Assembly (NCBI GenBank): GCA_910574715.1
Contig: CAJTCH010000045.1
Location: 1 to 42,712, forward strand
DNA length: 42,712 nucleotides
From: Lachnospiraceae bacterium
Lineage (GTDB): Bacteria; Bacillota; Clostridia; Lachnospirales; Lachnospiraceae
Direction of reading: 5' to 3'
Shown: one piece after another, positions 17,886 through 25,892 of the stretch
How positions within the stretch are numbered: the stretch's first letter is position 1
Layout of the letters: each line of letters starts with the position of its first letter
Position numbers and translations under genes: made by a program
The notes under the pieces: model-generated
The model's input: only the letters and a program-made list of their open reading frames with translations
What the model was told of the DNA's origin: nothing
Databases searched by the model: none

Positions 17886-18652
17886 GCCAACGACCTCCTT
17901 ACTCTCAAGAATGCGATTTCCGCCGCCCCGATCACAACCCCTTCTATGAGCCCGGCTGCCAGAAAACGTACTGTCTGCCCCATTCCTGCTCCTTCTAATA
18001 TCTGAAACGGCAGTGCAAACGGAAAAATTGCCAATGAAAAATATTTTACCGGGATCATGGTCGCCATAAATACGCAGACCACATCAACCCCAAGAGAAAT
18101 CCACATGTTCTTACATGCAGACGCAATCAGAAGAGACAGGAATATCACCGGGAGCAGCATGCAGAAGCAATATCCAAGATTCCAAAGCAGATCTTGTATC
18201 AATTCCAGATATGCTTCGTGAAGAGTCCCGTCATAGTATGCCGTGAATGCTCCATCCTCTCCTCCAAACCAGTGAAGAGTACACATACTCACGGATATCA
18301 TCTCTATTGCCAGGAAACCCGCGCACATCCCGGATAGCAGGAGGGCTTTCAGGAAATATACTGTCTCTTCCCTCATGGGCAATGTTATGATCCGCTGGAT
18401 TGCATTATCCGCATACTCCGTGTGGTACATCATGCATGCTGCCGTGATGACGATCAGCATATTCAGCATCGACATCATCTGCCAGTCTGCCTGGAAGATC
18501 GTCCGAAGCGGCGGCTGCATAAGCCCGGTATATTGTTCGGACCGTACCGCAAGCTCCAGGACCGGGATAAGAGCCGCCAGGAACCCGCCTGCAAGGCATC
18601 CCGGTATGATTCCTGTCCTTTTTATTTTCTTATACTCTAATGCTATACCCAT
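17882..18652 (-). CDS. ABC-2-type permease, lantibiotic-immunity type (first permease)
   Basis: 256 residues with about six transmembrane helices. The HTEYADNAIQRIITLPMREETVYFLKALLLSG segment after helix 2 is characteristic of LanE/CprB-like permeases. It overlaps the next permease by four bases and follows the ATPase gene by 18 bp, so the three proteins should form one transporter in the cytoplasmic membrane. Confidence 0.87.
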   Translation of the reverse strand: MGIALEYKKIKRTGIIPGCLAGGFLAALIPVLELAVRSEQYTGLMQPPLRTIFQADWQMMSMLNMLIVITAACMMYHTEYADNAIQRIITLPMREETVYFLKALLLSGMCAGFLAIEMISVSMCTLHWFGGEDGAFTAYYDGTLHEAYLELIQDLLWNLGYCFCMLLPVIFLSLLIASACKNMWISLGVDVVCVFMATMIPVKYFSLAIFPFALPFQILEGAGMGQTVRFLAAGLIEGVVIGAAEIAFLRVRRSLA

Positions 18653-18670
18653 GTTTCATCCCTCCTTCCG

Positions 18671-19435
18671 TCATACGGTATACGCCCTGCTGCCTCTTCG
18701 AAGGTTATCCTCCTCGATCATCGCGAGAAAGGTCTCTTCCAGGTTATCCGTCGGATATCCCCGCTCCTGCGCTCCCCGCTTCAATTCCTCAAGCGTTCCT
18801 TCGAATAAGAGCCGTCCATGATTCAGAATTCCCACCTGGTCAGCCATCAACTCTATCTCCGACAACAAATGCGAAGATACCAGAACCGTACAGCCCAGTT
18901 TCTCCGGAAGGGAACGGATCAGGGAGCGGATCTCATGGATTCCCACCGGATCCAGCCCATTGGTCGGTTCGTCGAGGATCAGGATGGGCGGCCGTCCGAT
19001 CAGGGCGCTTGCAAGTCCAAGCCTCTGCTTCATACCAAGAGAATATTTTCTTGCCTGACGCTTCCTCCACTGTGAAAGCCCTGTTAATCTCAGCGCATCA
19101 TCCACCGCAGATTTCGGAAGTCCTAAGATCCTCCTGACAATATCCAGATTCTCTTCACCGGTGAGATTCCCATAGAATGCAGGCGCCTCTATGAAGGAAC
19201 CAACCTCCTTAAGGATCGGAATCCGATCCGCCGGATATCTCTTCCCGTCTATGGCAAAATCTCCGTCCGTAGGTTTCGTCAGCCCTAAGAACATCTTCAT
19301 CGTTGTAGATTTGCCCGCGCCGTTGGGGCCAAGGAAGCCATAGACCATTCCCTTTGGAATGTGGAGGTTCACACCGGAAACTGCCGTGAAGCCTGCATAT
19401 GATTTGGTCAGATTCTTTGTCTCGATAATATTCAT
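18671..19435 (-). CDS. ABC transporter ATP-binding protein, lantibiotic-immunity (CprA/BcrA-like)
   Basis: 254 residues. Walker A GPNGAGKST (about 37-45), Q-loop EVGSFIEAPAFYGNLTGEENL (typical of the BcrA/LanF group), signature YSLGMKQRLG, Walker B PILILDEPTNGLDP and switch SSHLLSE. The ATG is preceded by AGGAG. Divergent from an OmpR-type response regulator gene across a 179-bp gap. The arrangement matches the CprABC-CprRK locus of Clostridioides difficile, where the transporter protects against lantibiotics and cationic peptides; that this one does the same is inference. Confidence 0.92.
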   Translation of the reverse strand: MNIIETKNLTKSYAGFTAVSGVNLHIPKGMVYGFLGPNGAGKSTTMKMFLGLTKPTDGDFAIDGKRYPADRIPILKEVGSFIEAPAFYGNLTGEENLDIVRRILGLPKSAVDDALRLTGLSQWRKRQARKYSLGMKQRLGLASALIGRPPILILDEPTNGLDPVGIHEIRSLIRSLPEKLGCTVLVSSHLLSEIELMADQVGILNHGRLLFEGTLEELKRGAQERGYPTDNLEETFLAMIEEDNLRRGSRAYTV

Positions 19436-19483
19436 CCTTCATTACTCCTTTGCTGTTGGTATGCTTATATTCTAAACGAACAT

Positions 19484-19524
19484 CCTTACATCCACATTCT
19501 CTTAACCTTACATCTACCTTACAT
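19484..19524. promoter_or_regulatory. Three phased CCTTACAT repeats, likely response-regulator box
   Basis: Exact copies of CCTTACAT begin at 19484, 19506 and 19517, spaced 22 and 11 bp, i.e. whole turns of one DNA face. They lie just upstream of a TAGAAT/TATAAG -10-like region for the leftward transporter operon, where an activator would replace a weak -35 box. Tandem repeats at 11-bp spacing are the usual binding pattern of OmpR-family regulators such as the one encoded next door. Confidence 0.65.
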
Positions 19525-19614
19525 TTGCCACAAATACATTAAAAAACACTCTATCTGTGATATGATAGTAACAGTAACAATCCATATACCGTACCGCAGA
19601 AAGGAAAATGATTC

Positions 19615-20322
19615 ATGAACTTAGAATATCTGAAGAATAAACGAATACTGCTCGTAGACGATGAACCCGGTCTGCAGGATATGGTCGCCTCCATCCTGCA
19701 AAACGAAGGCTTCACACAAGTAAGAACCGCCGGAAGTGTCCGGGAGGCCCTGACCGCTGCCGGTACATTCCGCCCAGAACTGGCAATCCTTGACGTGATG
19801 CTTCCCGACGGCGACGGATTCTCCCTGATGGAAGTACTTCGAAAAGACGGAGACTATCCGGTCCTGTTCCTGACCGCCCGCGGTGAAGAGGAAGACAAAT
19901 TCAAAGGCTTTGGACTTGGTGCAGACGATTACATGGTCAAACCCTTTCTCCCAAAAGAGCTGATCTTCCGCATCACGGCGATCCTTCGCAGGACCTACAA
20001 AAGCGAAGCTCCGGTGGTATCCTTGAAATATTGCAAGATTGATTTCGAGCGCGCCGAAGCGCTGAGAGAAACTGAGCCTAAGGAACCCATCCCCCTGACA
20101 GCCAAGGAGCATGCGATCCTTCTTACTCTCTGCCGCAACGCCGGGCGCATCGTGACCATAGATGCTCTGTGCGAAGCCGCCTGGGGCGATAACCCCTACG
20201 GATATGAGAATTCCCTGATGGCGCATATCCGCCGGATCCGGGAGAAGATCGAAGAGAATCCGTCCAAACCGGAATCTCTGATCACGGTAAAGGGTTTAGG
20301 CTATAAATTGATCGTACAATAA
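19615..20322 (+). CDS. OmpR-family response regulator (CprR-like)
   Basis: 235 residues: receiver domain (about 10-120) with the phospho-acceptor in LAILDVMLPDGDG, the Thr in FLTARG and the Lys in MVKPF. A winged-helix DNA-binding domain follows (about 140-235) with LTAKEHAILLTLCRNAGRIVT and the terminal VKGLGYKL. An RBS AAAGG precedes the ATG. The kinase gene follows after 22 bp. It probably activates the divergent ABC operon through the phased repeats in the intergenic region (inference). Confidence 0.94.
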   Translation: MNLEYLKNKRILLVDDEPGLQDMVASILQNEGFTQVRTAGSVREALTAAGTFRPELAILDVMLPDGDGFSLMEVLRKDGDYPVLFLTARGEEEDKFKGFGLGADDYMVKPFLPKELIFRITAILRRTYKSEAPVVSLKYCKIDFERAEALRETEPKEPIPLTAKEHAILLTLCRNAGRIVTIDALCEAAWGDNPYGYENSLMAHIRRIREKIEENPSKPESLITVKGLGYKLIVQ

Positions 20323-20344
20323 TAATCCGACGGAGGAAAACAGC

Positions 20345-21739
20345 ATGAAAAGCGTTCCCAAATTAATCCGGCGTTTCCTTATCATCTTATTACTTGGCAC
20401 AATCCTGCTCTTCGCCCTGAATATCCTTGTGCTCTTCATCCTGGCTTCCAGGCAGACTCCCGGGGCGTCGCCCTGGACCACTGCTCTGGAAATCGGCGCG
20501 GCATTACAGAAGACGGGCAAGGGCAGCGAATACATTCTGCCGGAAGAAGTCTCAGCAGAACTGGCACGAGAACATGCCTGGGGCATCCTGATCGATAACA
20601 CCACTCATCAGGTTGTCTGGCACACGAATGATCTGCCCGCCGAGATCCCCCTTAGCTATTCACTGGCAGAGATCGCTTCTCTTACCCGCGGATATCTCAT
20701 GGATTATCCCACCTTTACCGGAGGGGCCGCAGACGGGCTGGTTGTCCTTGGTTATCCTAAGAACCGCTACTGGAAACATATGTATCCAAACTGGGACTAT
20801 CATTTTATCGAGAACCTGCCCCGATATATGCTGAACACACTGCTTGTGAACGCCATATTCATATTTCTGATCTACTTTACTGCCAACATGAAGCTTCTCC
20901 GGTCAGTAAAGCCGATTGTAGAAGGAATACAGGCATTACCCGCCAAAGAGCCTGTCTATGTGAAAGAAAGGGGATTACTGTCCGAACTTGCCGCAAGCAT
21001 CAACCAGACTGCCGAGCTTCTCCGGTCGCAGAATTATCAGCTTAAGAAAAAAGAGACTGCACGGGCAAACTGGATCGCCGGCATCTCTCACGATATCCGC
21101 ACGCCTTTGTCCATGGCGATGGGATACGCCGGACAACTCTCCTGCAATCCCCGTCTCACGGAAGACGAACACAAGCAGGCAGCCGTCATTGTAAGACAGT
21201 GCGAACGGATACGCAGCCTCATAGGCGATCTGAATCTCGCCTCAAAGCTTGAATATGACATGCAGCCGCTCCATAGAACCAAAGAAAATGCAGTCGCCAT
21301 AGTAAGACAGACTGCCGTAGATTATATCAATATGGATATCGACGGGAAGTATCCCATCGAATGGCAGACCGATCCGAAGCTTACTGCCTGCCTGATCGAC
21401 GCGGACCGGGATCTTCTGAAGCGCGCCGTATCCAACCTGATCCAGAACTGCATCAACCACAATGCCGACGGATGTACCATATATCTCTCCGTACAGGCAG
21501 ACGGCGGGCGCTGCATCATCCGGGTAGAGGATGACGGACTTGGCATATCGCAGGAACAGCTTGATAAGCTAAACGGCACGCCTCATTATATGATGTGCGA
21601 CAGTAATATCCGGCAGCGACACGGCTTAGGGCTTCTGATTGTCCGCCAGATCGCTGCATCCCACGGAGGCAGCGTAAGGATATACCAGAATACGAATGGG
21701 GGATTCGGGGCGGATATTCTGTTACCCCTGTCAAACTAA
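20345..21739 (+). CDS. Sensor histidine kinase (CprK-like)
   Basis: 464 residues. Two transmembrane helices (about 8-34 and 160-184) flank an extracytoplasmic sensor region of about 125 residues. A linker and HisKA domain follow with WIAGISHDIRTPLSM (phospho-His), then HATPase with NLIQNCINH, VEDDGLGIS and RHGLGLLI. Its domain layout and the adjacent LanFEG/Cpr-like transporter suggest sensing of cationic or lantibiotic peptides. The RBS GGAGG lies before the ATG. Its stop codon lies inside the 3' end of jetC on the other strand (9-bp tail-to-tail overlap). Confidence 0.93.
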   Translation: MKSVPKLIRRFLIILLLGTILLFALNILVLFILASRQTPGASPWTTALEIGAALQKTGKGSEYILPEEVSAELAREHAWGILIDNTTHQVVWHTNDLPAEIPLSYSLAEIASLTRGYLMDYPTFTGGAADGLVVLGYPKNRYWKHMYPNWDYHFIENLPRYMLNTLLVNAIFIFLIYFTANMKLLRSVKPIVEGIQALPAKEPVYVKERGLLSELAASINQTAELLRSQNYQLKKKETARANWIAGISHDIRTPLSMAMGYAGQLSCNPRLTEDEHKQAAVIVRQCERIRSLIGDLNLASKLEYDMQPLHRTKENAVAIVRQTAVDYINMDIDGKYPIEWQTDPKLTACLIDADRDLLKRAVSNLIQNCINHNADGCTIYLSVQADGGRCIIRVEDDGLGISQEQLDKLNGTPHYMMCDSNIRQRHGLGLLIVRQIAASHGGSVRIYQNTNGGFGADILLPLSN

Positions 21740-24700
21740 TATTAATTCCCCAAAATCCTTCTTCTCGAACTCCTGTATTGAGATATGCCGCTTATCCGGG
21801 TTCGCGTACACGAAGGTCTTATCCACATTCTCCAGATAATTCTGGATCTTATCGTTGGTGGCGCTGATAACTGCCTGAAATCCAAGCCCCCGGATCAAGG
21901 AGATACAGCTTGCCACCTTCTCCGCATCCATCTTGGAGAATGCTTCATCCAGTATGACCAGACGTATAGTCGGATTGCGCCTAAGCTTCGCCGGGGTATT
22001 GATCTTGTATACCTGGGCGAAGCTTGCAAGCAGCGCCACATACAGCGGATTCTGCCCTTCACCGCCGGAATTCTTCTTGATCATCCTGCCAAGACCGATT
22101 GCCATATCCTTCCTTCCATGGACGATCTGCTGCATATCGAAGGACAGGTATGTCCGGTAATCCGCATATTTGTCCATATTCTTCTTCGCCTCGTTCAGTT
22201 CCTCCTGCGTCGCATTCTCCGGTGGAATGAATATATTGATCAGTTCATTCATCAACTCTGCATACTGATCCTCATGCTCTATGGTAAACATATTGAGCTG
22301 ATTCTCCATGGAATCCGTCAACTGGGACGGATGGATCTGCAGCGCATCATCCATGAACATCTTATAGAATCTCCCATCGGCTCCCTTATTCTTCGTGATG
22401 ACAAACTGATACTTATCCTTCCCGAAATCCAGCCCGCTGATAATCCGATTCAATTCATCCTTCCGCTGATAGGCCTCCCGGATCGCGCTTCGGATCTTGA
22501 AGATAAAGTCGTCCTTGAAATGCTCCACCGCAGAGCGCGCCTGCTCCTTCGCCGACTCCCGGAACGCTTCCAAGTCGTCGCAGGAAAGAGATTCTAACAG
22601 TTCATCATAACAGGTATTCTCCTTAATTGCCGTAGAAAATGTCCGGTTCGGATAGCTTCTAACATAGCTGCTCCTCTCCTCCACAAGCTTCTGATAACTC
22701 ACCTCTTCCGCTTCCCGCAGGGGATAAAGGTCAGACAATCGCTGGCGCTTGAGATAATCATAATTCACTGACTTCCTACCCGACAGATACCGCTGAAATT
22801 CTTCTTCATATCTGACTGACGTCTCTATGACGCCGACTCTTTCGGCAGCCGCGATCCCGTCCTCGCTCTGCTCCCCGCCGCCGTCTTTTGACTCTGTCTC
22901 CGCTCTGCTGAACTCCCTCGCAAGCTTCCGTCTCTGCTCCGCGATCCCGGATTCTGCCTCCAACAGATCTTCCCGCAGCTTCTCAATCTCCTTCTGATCA
23001 TTCCAGATCGTCTCCTGAACCCTGGCGATCTGAGCCTTCTTCTCATCCTGACGGTTCTGCAGCTCCTTTTTCTGTGCTTCCCAGGCATCTACTGACTCAC
23101 TTTTAAGCTTGCTCATCTTCTCTTCAAGCTGATTTTTCCTGCGCTTCTTCCCGGATATCTCCCGTATATCCGTAAGCCATCCAAGATAGTCCTCTGCCGG
23201 TTGGTTTAACAGCTCCATCTGCATCATCCGGCGGATCGCCTCTAACTCCTCCTGGCAGGGGAGACGCTCTTCCTGCAGGCTCTGACATTGCTCCTCCAAC
23301 CGTAGGATCCGCTGACGCATACTGACCTCACCGATATACGCACATCTGGTATAGTTCTCCGGCTTAATATGCTGCAGGCGGAAGCTATGATACAATACAC
23401 AGTCCGGTGTAATACCGATCCTGCAGTCCCTTAACTCCTCTACCGTCTCACATTTCATTACATTTCCCAGGAAGAAATCAATATACGCCTGCACATACGG
23501 CTCCTTCGCCCTGACCTCTTCCGCCAGAGCGCCCTTGCGGACCGGATGCGCTTCCTGCATCACCCTCTCCGTATCCAGCACCGACGCACGGAAGAACTTC
23601 TTCTTATCCATCTCCTGGTAAATGTCCATGGCAGTCTTCGCATAAGCCGGCTCCACGATCAGGAGCAGCTTATTATTCCCCATATATCCTTCCACCGCAT
23701 TCTGCCAGCGTTCGTCCTTAAGATCCAGAAGATCCGCCAATATCTGTACGTTGATGAACTTGCCGCAGCGCTCATGCAGACGTCCCCTAAGCTCGAACTT
23801 CGCCTCCTCAAGCTCCCGCGGATAAGCTTTCTTCCCCTGCTTCAAGGCCTTCAATTCCTCTCTCGCCTCTCGTTCCTCCTTCTTGATCTGGCGAAGCTTC
23901 GCGTCTGCCTCCTGCCGCTGGCCTTCTAATTCCTCCTGAATATCTCCAAGGCTGTCCTTTAGCCTCTGAAGTTCCTCCTCTGATATCATCTCCTTGGCAA
24001 ACTGATCGATATCCCAGATTACCTGGTTCGGTGTGATATCCTTCTCCTTCCATTCCCTGAGGCGCTCTGCCGTCTGCTGCCATCGGGTCCGGCTGTCCTC
24101 AAGGCGTGTAAGAGTCTCGCTTACAGCCCCAAGCTCCGCCTCCATCCCGGAATATCCGCTGTCCGCGATCCGAAGAATGATCTCTTCATATTCCTTCATA
24201 AGCCCGCTCTGCTCTTCTTCAAGCCTTGTCTGCCTCTGCTTGCCGGAAGCGATCTCTTCCTTACGGTCCTCGATCTTATCCCGGCATTCCTGCACCTGAG
24301 ATTCAAGCCTTAACATCTCCAGACGTTCAATCTGGTAAGCGCACAGCTTCGCCGTCTCCCGTTTCCCGTCATAATCCCGGTAGCATTCCCCGATCTGTTC
24401 CAATCTTCGAATCTCTTCTAAGGTCTCCTCGATCTTTCCCCGCATCCTTCCATACTGCATCACACTCTCCTGCAGATCTTCAATATGGATGTCCTGCTCC
24501 ATACAGATGTATTCCTTCACAAATTCCTCAAGCTTGATATTCATGCGAAACGGAATCGCCCGCTTAAAAAGCCTCGGAAACTTCTCCATATCCAGCCCGC
24601 CGAGGTAGATGTCATAGAGCTGCCGCCGAAACCGCTCATTACTTGGTCCGCAGTAGAATCTCTCCGCCGGAAATGTCCTCTGCATATATTCCCTAAGTTC

Positions 24701-25174
24701 CAGCGTCGTCATGGTTCGCTTCCCGATCCGGTAATTTCCCTCAAGGAACTCACCCGCATGCCAGAAAAACAGCCTGCCAATCTCGTTCGACGCCGTCTCC
24801 ACATCAAACACTACGCCCACGCACTGCTTCTCCCCCGTATTCGTCTGCGTAAGCTCCAATACAATCGTACTTGAGAAATTCTGATTCCTCAGATATTGCG
24901 CCTCATTGTTCTCGCTGATATTCACCATGCCTCTCAGGTACTCGATCAGCGAACGGTCCGAATCGTCCGCCGCCGCTTTATTGAAGAACCCTCTTCCGTC
25001 CGTGCTTGCGTACAGCACGATCTGGAGCGCATCGATCACAGTAGACTTCCCGCTCCCTGAATGTCCGGTGAAAAAATTGATCCCTTCGCTTAAGGTCAGT
25101 ACCTTCTTATCTATGTAATGCCAGTTATTCAGACATATCCTCGATAGTGCTTTGAATGGCTGTCTCGTCTCCAA
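21731..25174 (-). CDS. jetC: Wadjet JetC-like SMC ATPase (MukB/MksB family)
   Basis: 1147 residues. An N-terminal SMC-type head has Walker A TGHSGSGKST (36-45). Long coiled coils rich in Glu/Arg/Gln surround a central hinge-like region (about 460-640). The C-terminal head half has signature NSGGEGQNPL (near 1035) and Walker B LVILDEAFSKMD (near 1073). This is the SMC motor of the Wadjet/Mks/Ept complexes, which recognise and cut small circular DNA with JetA, JetB and JetD. The start is a TTG with GGGGAGGAGG six bases upstream, overlapping the end of jetB by 50 bp. No jetA or jetD lies on either side. All ATPase motifs are intact, so ATP binding should be kept. Confidence 0.88.
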   Translation of the reverse strand: METRQPFKALSRICLNNWHYIDKKVLTLSEGINFFTGHSGSGKSTVIDALQIVLYASTDGRGFFNKAAADDSDRSLIEYLRGMVNISENNEAQYLRNQNFSSTIVLELTQTNTGEKQCVGVVFDVETASNEIGRLFFWHAGEFLEGNYRIGKRTMTTLELREYMQRTFPAERFYCGPSNERFRRQLYDIYLGGLDMEKFPRLFKRAIPFRMNIKLEEFVKEYICMEQDIHIEDLQESVMQYGRMRGKIEETLEEIRRLEQIGECYRDYDGKRETAKLCAYQIERLEMLRLESQVQECRDKIEDRKEEIASGKQRQTRLEEEQSGLMKEYEEIILRIADSGYSGMEAELGAVSETLTRLEDSRTRWQQTAERLREWKEKDITPNQVIWDIDQFAKEMISEEELQRLKDSLGDIQEELEGQRQEADAKLRQIKKEEREAREELKALKQGKKAYPRELEEAKFELRGRLHERCGKFINVQILADLLDLKDERWQNAVEGYMGNNKLLLIVEPAYAKTAMDIYQEMDKKKFFRASVLDTERVMQEAHPVRKGALAEEVRAKEPYVQAYIDFFLGNVMKCETVEELRDCRIGITPDCVLYHSFRLQHIKPENYTRCAYIGEVSMRQRILRLEEQCQSLQEERLPCQEELEAIRRMMQMELLNQPAEDYLGWLTDIREISGKKRRKNQLEEKMSKLKSESVDAWEAQKKELQNRQDEKKAQIARVQETIWNDQKEIEKLREDLLEAESGIAEQRRKLAREFSRAETESKDGGGEQSEDGIAAAERVGVIETSVRYEEEFQRYLSGRKSVNYDYLKRQRLSDLYPLREAEEVSYQKLVEERSSYVRSYPNRTFSTAIKENTCYDELLESLSCDDLEAFRESAKEQARSAVEHFKDDFIFKIRSAIREAYQRKDELNRIISGLDFGKDKYQFVITKNKGADGRFYKMFMDDALQIHPSQLTDSMENQLNMFTIEHEDQYAELMNELINIFIPPENATQEELNEAKKNMDKYADYRTYLSFDMQQIVHGRKDMAIGLGRMIKKNSGGEGQNPLYVALLASFAQVYKINTPAKLRRNPTIRLVILDEAFSKMDAEKVASCISLIRGLGFQAVISATNDKIQNYLENVDKTFVYANPDKRHISIQEFEKKDFGELILV

Positions 25175-25769
25175 GATTGTCCTCCTCCCCGAATTCTGCC
25201 AACAGTTCCTTGATCCCTTCCCCCATCAGTACCGCCTGGATACACGGATAGATAATCATCCTCGTCTCCTCGTTCATCTCCTCCAACACCTCAAGCGGCT
25301 CTATGATCTGGTATTTCTTCAGAAGGGCGATGGTACGCCGCATCTCCGTGACAGACGGCAGGCTCTTTAGAACCCGGAATTCACCGGCTTTGCCGTTAAC
25401 CGCCCCCATAGTCGTCACGATATGGCTGCTTGACGACACCGATGCCATCTGTTCGTCGTAGATGAGCTTCAGCACAAGAAGATAGACCGTCGCAAGCCTC
25501 GGAAGCTTCTCGCCCCAGTTAGGTCCGCCCTGAATGTAAATCACACCCATATGTACATTCTCCTGTAAGGTCATCCCCGCAACAGTGAAATATTCCTTAA
25601 GGAACTCCAGATGCTTGCTGCACACACGGTATTCCTTCATATACTGCATCCGCCCGGTGCGGCGGTCGTATTTGCGCTCCAACAGATAAGTCTGGCGGTA
25701 CAGTGTCCGGATCACTTCCGTAACTGCCTCCTGCTCCTCCTGGGTCAGTTGTTCATAGTATTCTATCAT
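25125..25769 (-). CDS. jetB: Wadjet JetB-like protein (kleisin partner, MukE/MksE-like)
   Basis: 214 residues from the ATG at 25769, chosen because AAGGAG lies seven bases upstream and the promoter's start point falls near 25797. The longer frame from 25796 would leave almost no leader. The protein is helical with winged-helix-like features: LTQEEQEAVTEVIRTLYRQTYLLERKYD, GEKLPRLATVYLLVLKLIYDEQ and EMRRTIALLKKYQIIEPL. It matches the small JetB family (DUF4194/DUF6063-like) that sits between kleisin and SMC genes in Wadjet operons. It overlaps jetC by 50 bp. The expected upstream jetA is replaced by an acyltransferase gene. Confidence 0.8.
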   Translation of the reverse strand: MIEYYEQLTQEEQEAVTEVIRTLYRQTYLLERKYDRRTGRMQYMKEYRVCSKHLEFLKEYFTVAGMTLQENVHMGVIYIQGGPNWGEKLPRLATVYLLVLKLIYDEQMASVSSSSHIVTTMGAVNGKAGEFRVLKSLPSVTEMRRTIALLKKYQIIEPLEVLEEMNEETRMIIYPCIQAVLMGEGIKELLAEFGEEDNLGDETAIQSTIEDMSE

Positions 25770-25791
25770 ACCAATCTCCTTTTCGCTATTC

Positions 25792-25892
25792 CCCATTTCT
25801 TATCTATTTTAACCACAAACACCGCAATAATCAACGTAAAAATACACTGAAAAACCTGAAAAAACCCTCCGCCATAACAGCAAAGGGTCAAA
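25792..25892 (-). repeat. Terminator-promoter module, copy A (oatA-like stop to jetB promoter)
   Basis: Read leftward: a Rho-independent terminator (hairpin 25865-25887, T-run 25859-25864) that starts right at the acyltransferase stop codon. A spacer follows, then a promoter TTGATT (25829-25834)-17 bp-TAAAAT (25806-25811) for jetB. Most of the ~95 bp recurs at 32616-32704. Copy A has about 10 extra bases between terminator and promoter. Its hairpin differs from copy B at two stem positions, and both changes keep pairing as G-U wobbles. Confidence 0.85.

Noticed and set aside
16806..21739. A lantibiotic biosynthesis cluster
   Set aside because: Only immunity-type transporter and regulators are present; no precursor peptide, LanB/C/M enzyme or protease was seen.
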